Positions 7,714-15,987 of a stretch of DNA of 64,000 bases are shown here, piece by piece. The first letter of the stretch is position 1, and every line of letters starts with the position of its first letter. Below the pieces are notes generated by a model, which was not told the DNA's origin, did not search any database, and saw only the letters and a list, made by a program, of their open reading frames with translations. Origin of the DNA: JASLBX01 sp036373915. Its GTDB lineage: Bacteria; Actinomycetota; Actinomycetes; Jiangellales; Jiangellaceae. Location: contig DASUUU010000065.1 in NCBI GenBank assembly GCA_036373915.1, positions 1 through 64,000 on the forward strand, read 5' to 3'. The position numbers were made by a program, and so were the translations under genes.

Positions 7714-9369
7714 ATGAGGCCCAGGACGACGTTGCCAGGACTGATCATTGGAGCGCTGTCAGCCACGCTGCTGCCGGCCGCCGGCGCCTCTGCGGCTGAC
7801 TCGGATCCTCCCGAAGTCTTCCGTTTCCACGCCGGGGACGATCGCGCGGCTGCGATGGTCGTCGACGATGCCGGGAACATGATTATCGGCGGTTCCGTCG
7901 ACACCGAGAGTGAGGTCAGCTTTGCCGTGGCCAAGCTCAGCCCAACCGGGACGGTGGTCTGGACCGCGATGTACGACGGGTCGGTCGGCGGTGTCGGCGG
8001 GAGTGCGCTGGCGGTAGCGGTAGATGCAGCGGGCAACGTCTACGCGGCCGGCTCGATCAATGACACCGACTTCTATCCCAACGTCGACTACCTGGCGGTC
8101 GCGTTCGACTCGTCCGGGACGCAGCGCTGGGCGCAACGGTTCAACGGACCCGGCGACGGGTTCGACCGGGCCACCGAGATAGCGGTGGCCGCAGACGGCG
8201 CCGTTTACGTGAGCGGGACGTCTTATACGCCGAGTCCCTCTTTCACCTTCGACTGGTCGACGCACAAGTACAGTGCCGCCGGCGACTTGGTCTGGGAACG
8301 GCGCCACCCCGGCACTGGAACTCAAGCGGACCGGGTCGCCGATCTTGTGCTCGCGCCGGACGGCAACATCGTGGTCACCGGCATTACCAGAAACGCCGAC
8401 GACGAGTGGGCCGAGGACGTTGCGACGGTGACCTACGATCCAGGCGGCGATGTCGTCTGGCAACGCCAGTGGAACGACACTCCCGCCGGTGCCAACTCTC
8501 CCCGAGACATGGATATCGACGGCGCGGGCCGGATCACGATCACCGGCACCCTCGGGCTGTTCCCCCCTTCCCCGGTCACGCTCCGCTACGACAGTTCCGG
8601 CACTCTGCTGCAGACGATCCGAGACGCCGGCGGCGCGAGCATCGATGTCGACGACACCGGTGCCTTCCTCCTCGCCGGACTCGTCCCCGAGCAACCCGGG
8701 GACCCGTTCCTTACCCGGTACGACGCGTCCGGCACCCGCCTGTGGGCGACATCGATCAGCGTGGAGAGCAACGAGGCATTCGTCGTCCCGTTCGTTCGCG
8801 CCGATTCGACAGGAACGATCACGGTCGCCGGGACGGTCCGGAACGTGCTCACGCACAACGACGACTACCTGGTGATCCGGTTCGACTCAGACGGGCAAGA
8901 ACTGTGGCGCTACCGGTTCAACGGGCCGGTCGGCGGCGACGACCGAGTGGCCGGGCTCGCCATCGACGGCGCCGACAACGCCCTGGTAACCGGAACGTCT
9001 TGGAACGGCTATCAGTCGAAGTACGAACGCGGAACGGCAAACGACTTCGTGACGCTTCGCTTCGCCACCGGAACAGTGCCGCCTCTGACAGCGCCGACCG
9101 ACCTGACGGCTACGGGGACGTCCGCCACGCAGATCCAGCTGAGCTGGAGGGACAACGCCGGCACCGAGGACGGCTTCCGGATCGAGCGTTGCCAGGGCAC
9201 CGGGTGTAGCGATTTCGCGACAGTGGCAACTGTGGGCCATGACGTCACGACCTTCACAGACGGAGGATTGGCGCGAAACACCAAGTACTCGTACCGGCTT
9301 CAGGCCTTCGACTCGGGCGCAGAGTCCGACTACTCGAATATCGCCACCGGGAAGACACGGCAGCGTTGA
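7714..9369 (+). CDS. Secreted beta-propeller repeat protein with C-terminal fibronectin III domain
   Basis: This protein of about 551 residues starts with a Sec signal peptide (MRPRTTLPGLIIGALSATLL, then an ASA-A cleavage-like site). The body is a series of 40-60-residue repeats of the form D-x-G-N-x-x-x-x-G with W and A-K-L/F-S-x-x-G motifs (SBBP/beta-propeller style, about six copies). The C-terminal 90 residues form a fibronectin type III domain (TAPTDLTATGTS...NTKYSYRLQAFDSG). It is exported and probably cell-surface or extracellular, acting as a binding scaffold. ATG 7714 is chosen over GTG 7705 because AGGGG sits at good spacing and the signal peptide then starts correctly. No catalytic motif is visible. 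Confidence 0.85.
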   Translation: MRPRTTLPGLIIGALSATLLPAAGASAADSDPPEVFRFHAGDDRAAAMVVDDAGNMIIGGSVDTESEVSFAVAKLSPTGTVVWTAMYDGSVGGVGGSALAVAVDAAGNVYAAGSINDTDFYPNVDYLAVAFDSSGTQRWAQRFNGPGDGFDRATEIAVAADGAVYVSGTSYTPSPSFTFDWSTHKYSAAGDLVWERRHPGTGTQADRVADLVLAPDGNIVVTGITRNADDEWAEDVATVTYDPGGDVVWQRQWNDTPAGANSPRDMDIDGAGRITITGTLGLFPPSPVTLRYDSSGTLLQTIRDAGGASIDVDDTGAFLLAGLVPEQPGDPFLTRYDASGTRLWATSISVESNEAFVVPFVRADSTGTITVAGTVRNVLTHNDDYLVIRFDSDGQELWRYRFNGPVGGDDRVAGLAIDGADNALVTGTSWNGYQSKYERGTANDFVTLRFATGTVPPLTAPTDLTATGTSATQIQLSWRDNAGTEDGFRIERCQGTGCSDFATVATVGHDVTTFTDGGLARNTKYSYRLQAFDSGAESDYSNIATGKTRQR

Positions 9370-9452
9370 AAGACAATCACAACTGCACCTTCGCCGATGG
9401 CGCTGAGCACTGGACCCGCCGTGGCAAAAAACCGGCTACGCGGGTTTCCTCA

Positions 9453-9464
9453 CCATCATGATGG
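9453..9464. promoter_or_regulatory. 12-bp perfect palindrome upstream of alcohol dehydrogenase
   Basis: CCATCATGATGG is a perfect 12-bp palindrome about 48 bases upstream of the dehydrogenase start at 9512. Partial outer symmetry (TTCC on the left, GGAA on the right) extends it. It lies where an operator would be expected, but it is short and no regulator is encoded next to it. Confidence 0.3.
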
Positions 9465-9511
9465 GAAGCCGCCACCAAACGTGGACTTCGTCAGCGAGAA
9501 GGTGAGCGGCT

Positions 9512-10759
9512 ATGAAGGCGGTCAGGTGGCACGGCAAACGAGACGTTCGGGTGGAAGAGGTCCCAGAGCCACGGATCGAGGCACCGACCGACGCGATCGT
9601 GCGGATCACGACCACCAATATCTGCGGTTCTGACCTGCATCTCTACGAGGTGCTGTCGGCATTCCTCGAAGACGGCGACATCCTGGGACACGAGCCGATC
9701 GGTGTGGTCGAGGAGGTCGGGTCGGACGCGGCGCAGCACATCCAGCCAGGTGACCGGGTCGTCATCCCGTTCACCATCTCCTGCGGCCATTGCTGGATGT
9801 GCCACGAACAGCTCTACGCCCAGTGCGAGACGACGCAGAACCGCGAGCACGGAAAGGGCGCCTCGCTCTTCGGCTACACCAAGCTGTACGGGCACGTCCC
9901 CGGCGCGCAGGCGGAGTATTTGCGGGTACCGCAGGCCCAGTTCGGGCCGATCAAGGTGCCCAACGGCCCGCCCGACGACAGATTCGTCTACCTCTCTGAC
10001 GTCCTCCCGACCGGCTGGCAGGCGGCGGCCTACGCCAACATTCCCAAGGGTGGATCGGTGGCGGTCTACGGCCTGGGACCCGTCGGCCAGTTCAGCGCCC
10101 GGAGCGCTCTCGTGCAGGGCGCCGAACACGTATTCGGCATCGACATCGTCCCCGAACGGCTCGCGATGGCCGCTCGACATGGCGTCGAGGTCATCGACTC
10201 CAACGAGGTGGACGACGTCCCGGGTTACCTCGCCGATCGCACCGACGGGCGAGGGCCGGACAGCGTCATCGACGCCGTGGGGATGGAGGCCCGTGGTAGC
10301 TCCCTGATCGATGCGGCTCACGAGGTGGTGGCGCGGTTGCCCAGCGCAATCGGCCGACCCGTCGCCGAACGGTTCGGGATCGACCAGCTCTCCGTGCTCA
10401 ATGAGGCGATCCAGGCGGTGCGGCGAGGCGGCACAGTGTCCATCACCGGTGTCTACAGCGGAGCCATCGACCCGATGCCGATGATGGATATGTTCGACAA
10501 GGGCATTGCGCTGCGGATGGGTCAATGCCACGTCAAGAGGTGGGTCGATGAGATCATGCCCCACCTGCTCGACGACTCCGACCCGCTGGCCACCCAGGAC
10601 CTGGCGAGCCACTACCTGCCGCTGAGCGATGCAAAGCGCGGGTACGAGTTGTTCCAGAAGAAACAGGAGGGCTGCACCAAGGTCCTACTGCAGCCCGAGC
10701 GCACCAAGCCGGAGGTGTATCCCGGCGGCCGTGGCGCCGCCACCGGTTCTGCCGGCTAG
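9512..10759 (+). CDS. Zinc-dependent alcohol dehydrogenase, formaldehyde-dehydrogenase-like
   Basis: This 415-residue medium-chain dehydrogenase binds catalytic zinc with CGSDLH and GHEPIGVVEEVG. Structural zinc ligands are in the CGHCWMCHEQLYAQC lobe. The NAD(P) fold motif is VYGLGPVGQFSA. Length and the long insertion (NCEGYTK-like SLFGYTKLYGHVPGAQAEYLRVP) resemble glutathione-independent formaldehyde dehydrogenases and their relatives. ATG 9512 follows GAAGGTGAG. Its last four bases overlap the tail of the convergent phosphatase gene. The likely role is oxidation of an aldehyde or alcohol in the cytosol; the substrate is not determined. Confidence 0.88.
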   Translation: MKAVRWHGKRDVRVEEVPEPRIEAPTDAIVRITTTNICGSDLHLYEVLSAFLEDGDILGHEPIGVVEEVGSDAAQHIQPGDRVVIPFTISCGHCWMCHEQLYAQCETTQNREHGKGASLFGYTKLYGHVPGAQAEYLRVPQAQFGPIKVPNGPPDDRFVYLSDVLPTGWQAAAYANIPKGGSVAVYGLGPVGQFSARSALVQGAEHVFGIDIVPERLAMAARHGVEVIDSNEVDDVPGYLADRTDGRGPDSVIDAVGMEARGSSLIDAAHEVVARLPSAIGRPVAERFGIDQLSVLNEAIQAVRRGGTVSITGVYSGAIDPMPMMDMFDKGIALRMGQCHVKRWVDEIMPHLLDDSDPLATQDLASHYLPLSDAKRGYELFQKKQEGCTKVLLQPERTKPEVYPGGRGAATGSAG

Positions 10760-11952
10760 CGCCTGAGTTGTCGTGGTGACTCGCCCTTCCATTCCACGAG
10801 CAGGGTGGTGGCGTCGTCCTGCAGGTTGCCTTCCTGGTGCTCGAGGATCGCGCGGTTGAGGCGGCGCAGCGTCTCGGGTGCGGGCAGCCCGTCGGCGGCT
10901 GCGCGAGTGACGAAGTCGACCAGACGGTCGACACCGAACAGGTTCCGCATGCCGTCCCGGGCTTCGGTGACGCCGTCCGTATAGAGGAGAATCCGGTCAC
11001 CTGGCTCCAGGCGTTCCTCCATAACCACCGGCACCTCGTCGTGAAGGCCGAGCGGGGGATTGATCCCTTCGTCTAACTCCTTGACGATCTGGCCGTTGCG
11101 AAGAAGCAGGGCAGCCGGATGGCCGGCATTGATCCAGCGGTACTGGCCGGTGGTGATGTCCAACTCGGCGACGGCAGCCGTCACGAACGTCTCCGGCGGG
11201 AACTGAGCCGTCAGCCACTTGTCCATGGAACGGACAGTGTCCACGAGATCCAGGCCGGTTCGGCGAGCGTTGCGCAAGGCGCCCACGGCCACCGTGGCGA
11301 GCAGGGTGGCGCCCAGACCGTGCCCCATCGCATCGATTACCGCCACGTGCGCGGTCGTTCCGTTGACGGCGTAGTCGAAGCAGTCGCCGCCGACTTCGTA
11401 GGCGGGCTCGATCGTGCCGGAGACGACAATTTGTGGAGTGCCGAACGTTAGCGGCGGCATCAGCTGCCATTGCATCTCGGCCGGCAACTGCATCGGCAGC
11501 AGCCGACGGATCCTGGCGATCGCGTCTCCGTACTTCTCACGGGCGACCAACATCTCGGCGACAAGCGACGCGAGGTACCGGCCCTCGGCCTCGACGTCGG
11601 CGGGATTGCTCGCAGTGGGAAAGGTCAACTCCAGCACGCCGAGCCGCTCGGCACCGTCCAGCAGCGGTTCCCACACTGTGCAGGTCGAATCAGACCGGCG
11701 CTCCTGCCGTGAGACGTCCGTGTACGCCCGTCCGGCGAGCGTTCCGTCGACATTGACATTGGGCGTGGACCCGGACGCATCGGAGGCGAAGGGGACGAGC
11801 TTCTCCTGGCGAAGGTCCACCAGATGGATGACCGCATCCGATGCGCCGATCATCGTCGCAGCCTCGATCACAACGTCGGGGAGTTCCTCCGCGCGAAGCA
11901 AGTTGTGGCGTTGCAGCACGAACCGCAACGCGTCCTTTACTTGCGCTTCCAT
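10756..11952 (-). CDS. GAF-like sensor plus PP2C (SpoIIE/RsbU-type) phosphatase
   Basis: This 398-residue protein has an N-terminal GAF-like sensory domain (about residues 10-150) and a C-terminal PP2C-type phosphatase. The phosphatase has GGDCFDYA, DAMGHGLGATLLA, INAGHPAALLL, YTDGVTEARDGM and DDATTLLV, which together supply the metal-binding Asp residues. RsbU-like enzymes dephosphorylate STAS anti-anti-sigma proteins in partner-switching cascades, and a STAS protein lies 2.3 kb away. ATG 11952 is preceded by AGGAGGG at eight bases. It is the last gene of the MerR-receiver/KaiC operon (23 bp from the KaiC stop). Confidence 0.88.
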   Translation of the reverse strand: MEAQVKDALRFVLQRHNLLRAEELPDVVIEAATMIGASDAVIHLVDLRQEKLVPFASDASGSTPNVNVDGTLAGRAYTDVSRQERRSDSTCTVWEPLLDGAERLGVLELTFPTASNPADVEAEGRYLASLVAEMLVAREKYGDAIARIRRLLPMQLPAEMQWQLMPPLTFGTPQIVVSGTIEPAYEVGGDCFDYAVNGTTAHVAVIDAMGHGLGATLLATVAVGALRNARRTGLDLVDTVRSMDKWLTAQFPPETFVTAAVAELDITTGQYRWINAGHPAALLLRNGQIVKELDEGINPPLGLHDEVPVVMEERLEPGDRILLYTDGVTEARDGMRNLFGVDRLVDFVTRAAADGLPAPETLRRLNRAILEHQEGNLQDDATTLLVEWKGESPRQLRR

Positions 11953-11975
11953 GATGGATTCCCTCCTGACGATCG

Positions 11976-13352
11976 CTAGGGCTGGTCGTTCAGCACGATG
12001 CCCTTTGGGGTGATCTGGAATTCCCGCACCCGCGGGTCGTGTGTGCTGGCGCGGGTCTTGAGCACCGTGACGGTACGCGAGATGGAGGCTTTGTCTAAGT
12101 CTGCGTACTGGAGGATTACCACGTTGTCGACCAGGTGTGACGCGCCGTACTCGGTCAGTCTCGTGAGGCCGTAAAGGTCCAGTACCTCGTGAGTCATCAT
12201 GACGCTCACGCCACGGCGGGAGCAGCGGTGCAGCAGCGAGTAGACGTACTCGCGGAAGCGAGTCATGTCAGCAGAGGCGGCTTGCAGGTCGCCGAGGCTG
12301 TCGACGAGCACCCGCTTGGCACCGACGTCCTCGACAGTGTCAAGCAACTGATAGACCCACTCATCGACATACAGGTCGACCGGCGAACGGTACATGAGGG
12401 TGACGTTGTCGTCTTCCAGAGACCAGCCGAAGCCCTGGGCGACTCGTTCGAGCTGCGTCGGGTGCTCCTGAAGCGTGGCGATCAAGCCGCGCTCGCCGTC
12501 GCGGCTGCCGCCGAATATGAAGTGCAGGCCCATCAGAGTCTTTCCGGCGCCGGTGGGCCCGGCGATGAGCGTCGAAGCCCCCGGCCAGTAGCCGTCGGAG
12601 AGCATGTCGTCGAGAGCTGCTACGCCGGAGGAGCGCCGCTTCTGCTCGAGCACGTACGGCGTCTCGCCGGCCACATCGGCCAGGCGCGGGTACACCGCGA
12701 TACCGTCTGACGAGATCCGATAGGCGTGCTTGCCAGAGAGCGAGTCACCTCCCCTGAGCTTGAGCACCTCAAGCGCCCGCGTGGTCCGCGCACCCGCATC
12801 ACTTCTGCCGAAGGCCACGATGGCGTCGGCCACCGCGAACTCGGGCGCGCTGCCGATCTCGCTCGCTTCGTACTCCCCAACCCACAATGACGTGACCGGA
12901 AAGGCACTGACCAATCCGGTCAGTTGATGCAGGAACTTGCGAAACTCTCCATCGTCGGCCGCGTACGCACGCATCGCCTTGAAGCTGTCGATCACCATGA
13001 TGCTTGGACGGCGTTCCCGGATCAGCTCCTGGATGCGGTCGAGCACTCCGTCCAGCCCGCGATCGCCGAGGACAGTGCCGAGATCGTCGTAGATCACCGC
13101 GCTGCCCACCACGCTGCGGTCGAAGAACGTGAGATGTTGCCCGAAGCGGAGCATCTTTTCCATTGGCTCGGATACCGTGGAGAGGTAGACGGCCGGCCGC
13201 TCGGCGCGGGCATTGGCATAGACACACTGTTGCGCAAAGATCGTTTTTCCCGAGCCGGGCTGCCCGATGACCAGGCAGATGGCGTCGCGAGGAAGCCCGC
13301 CGCCCAACACCGTATCGAGGCGGCTTTTGCCACTGGAAATGCGGTCGGTCAT
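11976..13352 (-). CDS. KaiC/RAD55-like tandem ATPase
   Basis: This 458-residue protein has two RecA/KaiC-like domains. The first has SRLDTVLGGGLPRD and Walker A GQPGSGKT, then PSIMVIDSFKAM as Walker B. The second starts at SGVAALDDMLSDGYWPG with Walker A GPTGAGKT and RVLVDSLGDL. Although the frame is open to 13565, the true start is ATG 13352: the extra 71 residues are low-complexity and antisense-like, and ATG 13352 overlaps the MerR-receiver stop by four bases. KaiC-like proteins outside the clock serve as ATP-dependent signalling hubs. Here the gene is coupled to a DNA-binding receiver and a phosphatase, which suggests a signalling role. Confidence 0.88.
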   Translation of the reverse strand: MTDRISSGKSRLDTVLGGGLPRDAICLVIGQPGSGKTIFAQQCVYANARAERPAVYLSTVSEPMEKMLRFGQHLTFFDRSVVGSAVIYDDLGTVLGDRGLDGVLDRIQELIRERRPSIMVIDSFKAMRAYAADDGEFRKFLHQLTGLVSAFPVTSLWVGEYEASEIGSAPEFAVADAIVAFGRSDAGARTTRALEVLKLRGGDSLSGKHAYRISSDGIAVYPRLADVAGETPYVLEQKRRSSGVAALDDMLSDGYWPGASTLIAGPTGAGKTLMGLHFIFGGSRDGERGLIATLQEHPTQLERVAQGFGWSLEDDNVTLMYRSPVDLYVDEWVYQLLDTVEDVGAKRVLVDSLGDLQAASADMTRFREYVYSLLHRCSRRGVSVMMTHEVLDLYGLTRLTEYGASHLVDNVVILQYADLDKASISRTVTVLKTRASTHDPRVREFQITPKGIVLNDQP

Positions 13353-14077
13353 GCCTTTGCCTCGTCTCGATGCTCGGGTCGGCGGTTTTCCCGGCGAAGG
13401 AAGGCACTGCGGCCCAGCAGGTCCTGGACGGCCGAGACCAACTGAAGCGCCTCGATCGGCTTGAGCAGGAATGCCGAAGCCCCGGCGGACAGGGCCTGCT
13501 CGCGCATCTCCAGGCTCGAGATGGCCAGCACCGGTACGCTCTCGTTCTTGCTCAACTGCCGGCACAGCTCCAGCCCGCGCCCACCGGAGATCAACAGGTC
13601 GATCACGGCCAGGTGCGGTCCGGCGCTGGCCGTCGTGGCGATCGCGTCCTCGACACTCCGCGCGAGTGCGACGTCGTACCCCTCGGTCCGCAGGAAGTAC
13701 TCGGCGAAATCCGCAGCGAACGGGTCGCGCTCGGCCAGGAGGATCACCAACGTACCGGCACCTGATGCGCCCGCGGACTGGAGCGGCAACCCGGCGGCCA
13801 TGCGCTCCTCCAGGACACGATGTCCGTCGGCCGGAGACAGTCCGGCCGCCACTTGGTCGATCAAGAAACGCAGCTGTTGGACCTGGTCGCGGTTGTACAA
13901 CCGGTGGCCCCCTTCGCTGCGCTCCGGCACAACGACCCCATACCGCTCCTGCCAGGTGCGCAGCGTGGCCGGGCGGATGCCCAGCATTTTCGACACGGCA
14001 CCGATGCTGTAAACGGGCCGATCTCCAGGATTGCCATCTCCCATGGAAAGATCATAGCTTTCAGCACTCAACTTCAT
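13349..14077 (-). CDS. MerR-type DNA-binding domain fused to a response-regulator receiver
   Basis: The protein is about 242 residues. Its N terminus is a MerR helix-turn-helix (YSIGAVSKMLGIRPATLRTW, then GGHRLYNRDQVQQL). Instead of the usual effector domain, the C-terminal half is a receiver domain: acidic ERD pocket, phosphoacceptor Asp in VIDLLISGG, Ser in AISS and Lys in FLLKPIE. All receiver residues needed for phosphorylation are present, yet no histidine kinase adjoins it. Start ATG 14077 follows GAGGA. The stop overlaps the KaiC start (ATGA). An inverted repeat 27 bases upstream is a candidate autoregulatory operator. MerR-receiver fusions are uncommon to my knowledge. Confidence 0.87.
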   Translation of the reverse strand: MKLSAESYDLSMGDGNPGDRPVYSIGAVSKMLGIRPATLRTWQERYGVVVPERSEGGHRLYNRDQVQQLRFLIDQVAAGLSPADGHRVLEERMAAGLPLQSAGASGAGTLVILLAERDPFAADFAEYFLRTEGYDVALARSVEDAIATTASAGPHLAVIDLLISGGRGLELCRQLSKNESVPVLAISSLEMREQALSAGASAFLLKPIEALQLVSAVQDLLGRSAFLRRENRRPEHRDEAKA

Positions 14078-14103
14078 CAATTCCTCTTCAGCAAAGCCCT
14101 TGA

Positions 14104-14134
14104 TAGCAACACTACCCCCGACGTACCGTTGCTA
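14104..14134. promoter_or_regulatory. Inverted repeat TAGCAAC-N17-GTTGCTA upstream of merR-receiver operon
   Basis: Perfect 7-bp arms TAGCAAC (14104-14110) and GTTGCTA (14128-14134) are separated by 17 bases. They lie between the MerR-receiver start (minus, 14077) and the divergent STAS gene (plus, 14270). The position and symmetry fit an operator bound by a dimer, most likely the adjacent MerR-type protein. The long spacer is consistent with MerR proteins binding across a promoter spacer. Binding is inferred. Confidence 0.5.
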
Positions 14135-14269
14135 ATAGCTACACAAAAGTGAGCCGTCATGTTGAAGACCTACTCAATACTTGTCTCGGCGGAGGGGACA
14201 TCTTGATCGCTCAGGATCGCGGTATGGCAGCCGCCGGACACGCTTGCTTCGTGAGGTAGGCGAGTTTTC

Positions 14270-14614
14270 ATGACCGACTGCCTTCCCACCGCAGCATTTT
14301 CAGCAGTCGCATGCCCGGACGGTTCGGTCCGCATCGCCGCTGCCGGCGAGATCGACATGGCGACCGCACCGAAGTGGAAGGCCGTCCTGCTTACTGCGAT
14401 CGAGCAGCAGATCCCACCCCGAGATGTGCGCATTGACCTCGCTGAGGTCACGTTCATGGATGCCAGTGGCATTGGCGTGCTCATCTCCGGTCGCGAAGCC
14501 GCGCGGTGCCGTGGCGTCGGCTTCACAGTGCAGAACCCGCACGGCGTCGTTCTGCGACTCTTCGAGATCCTCGGACTCACTGACAGGCTCGCGCTTGCCG
14601 CGGCGCGACGCTGA
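14270..14614 (+). CDS. STAS-domain anti-sigma factor antagonist
   Basis: This 114-residue single-domain STAS protein has the conserved phosphorylation site region FMDASGIGVLISG, where the Ser is the expected phosphoacceptor, plus a GEIDMATAP start strand. Such proteins sequester anti-sigma kinases when unphosphorylated. No RsbW-type kinase is encoded in the window. The obvious partner is the RsbU-like phosphatase of the divergent operon 2.3 kb away. ATG 14270 follows a GAGGTAGG-like site. It ends 14 bases before the convergent esterase gene. Confidence 0.88.
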   Translation: MTDCLPTAAFSAVACPDGSVRIAAAGEIDMATAPKWKAVLLTAIEQQIPPRDVRIDLAEVTFMDASGIGVLISGREAARCRGVGFTVQNPHGVVLRLFEILGLTDRLALAAARR

Positions 14615-14628
14615 CCCTACGGCAGCCA

Positions 14629-15807
14629 TTACCCACCGCGACCGGAACGACGCGAGGCGTCGTACCGGACAGCCCATTCGGCGAAAGTGACGACCGCGTC
14701 GACGACCGCATCGAAGCGGATGGAATGGAACACGTCGAACGCGTGCTGGGCGCCTGGCAGTTCGGAATAGACGACCGGGGCCGTCGAGGCGAGCCGGAGC
14801 CGCTCGACGAACCGGCGAGCGTCCTGGACCGGCGCCAGCGTGTCGTGGTCGCCGTGGGCCACGAAGAACGGTGGGGCGTCGGGTCTGACGTAGTCGGCCG
14901 GCGACGACGCGATGGCGGGATCTCCGTAGTAGCCGCGAAGCCACCCGTACAACACCACGGCGGCGGAGACCGAGGTGTCCGCGTCCTCGAAGCCGGGCTG
15001 GAACACCGGATAGCCCTGGGTCAAGGCGGCCAGCGCGGCCAGGTGGCCGCCCGCTGAACTGCCGGCCACGACCACGCGCGACGGGTCGGCTCCGTACTCC
15101 ACGCCATGGCTGCGTACCCAGGCGATCGCCTTCTTCAGATCGACGAGGTGATCCGGGAACGTCGCTGCCGGCCGCAACCGGTAGTTGGCGCTGATGCAGA
15201 CCCACCCAAGACTCGCGAGACGATAGAGCAGCGCCCGGGCCTCCCTGCTCTTGCGGCCGCTGAAGTAGCCCCCGCCGTGGACGTACACCAGAACAGGGTT
15301 TCCGGTCGGACGGGATCGGTGACGGTACACATCGAGCATGTTCCGCTTGCCCGCGTCGCCGTAGCTGATGTTCGCCAACCGCTCGACGTCCAATCGACGG
15401 ACAAGCAACGGCGCCACGACGGTGCGGACCGACGGCCGGCTGCGGCGGCGCCGTGCTGCCGGCCGGCCCCGAGACTCGGCGTACCTGTCCCCCAATGCCT
15501 CCCGGAGTGCACGATCCAGCACGTCGCGCGCCTGCCTGCCCCGCCAGGCGATCACTACCAGGCCGAGCGAGGTCAGTGCCGCCGCACCGAACACCGCCCG
15601 ACCACCGGCCGTATCGATGTCGCCCTGCCCGAACGCCAGGAGCGAGGACGCCGCGAGAGGAACGAACGCGAGGAACGGCTGCTCGTTGATCAACAATGTC
15701 AACCGGAAGCGGACGGCCGGCAGGATCCTCGCCCGGCGTACCGGCGCGAGCGCGAGCGCGGTGCACAGCGCGATCAGCGCCACTGCTAGGAGATAGCCAT
15801 ACGGCAT
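14629..15807 (-). CDS. Membrane-anchored carboxylesterase (alpha/beta hydrolase)
   Basis: This 392-residue protein begins with hydrophobic spans (MPYGYLLAVALIALCTALAL and two further segments to about residue 90) and continues with an esterase/lipase domain. It has the oxyanion motif VYVHGGGYFSG, the nucleophile AGSSAGGH, the acid in HGDHDTLAP and the His in GAQHAFDVF, as in the BD-FAE/hormone-sensitive-lipase-like group. The upstream open frame to 16098 is discarded because the added residues are basic, low-complexity and run through the divergent promoter region; ATG 15807 starts the first membrane span. The substrate is unknown. Confidence 0.83.
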   Translation of the reverse strand: MPYGYLLAVALIALCTALALAPVRRARILPAVRFRLTLLINEQPFLAFVPLAASSLLAFGQGDIDTAGGRAVFGAAALTSLGLVVIAWRGRQARDVLDRALREALGDRYAESRGRPAARRRRSRPSVRTVVAPLLVRRLDVERLANISYGDAGKRNMLDVYRHRSRPTGNPVLVYVHGGGYFSGRKSREARALLYRLASLGWVCISANYRLRPAATFPDHLVDLKKAIAWVRSHGVEYGADPSRVVVAGSSAGGHLAALAALTQGYPVFQPGFEDADTSVSAAVVLYGWLRGYYGDPAIASSPADYVRPDAPPFFVAHGDHDTLAPVQDARRFVERLRLASTAPVVYSELPGAQHAFDVFHSIRFDAVVDAVVTFAEWAVRYDASRRSGRGG

Positions 15808-15987
15808 GTCGTGTCTCCCGGGTAGTCGTCGCATCGTGGGATGGGCGGAGCCGAACTGCGACAAGGATGCCCACGACGCTCCGGCGGCCACATCACCCGC
15901 GGGGCCAGGCCGGGCACGACTGTCGTAGAACCGGATGCCTACTTTGGTAGGTGCCGGCCGCGATACGCGCGGGGCTACCTTTGACCG

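Noticed and set aside
13353..13565. N-terminal extension of the KaiC-like protein
   Set aside because: It overlaps the MerR-receiver gene and the translation is low-complexity; ATG 13352 makes a typical four-base overlap.
14300..15874. Minus-strand open frame of 524 codons through the STAS and esterase region
   Set aside because: It is out of frame with the esterase (HGGG, GSSAGG) and the translation is arginine/serine-rich without motifs.
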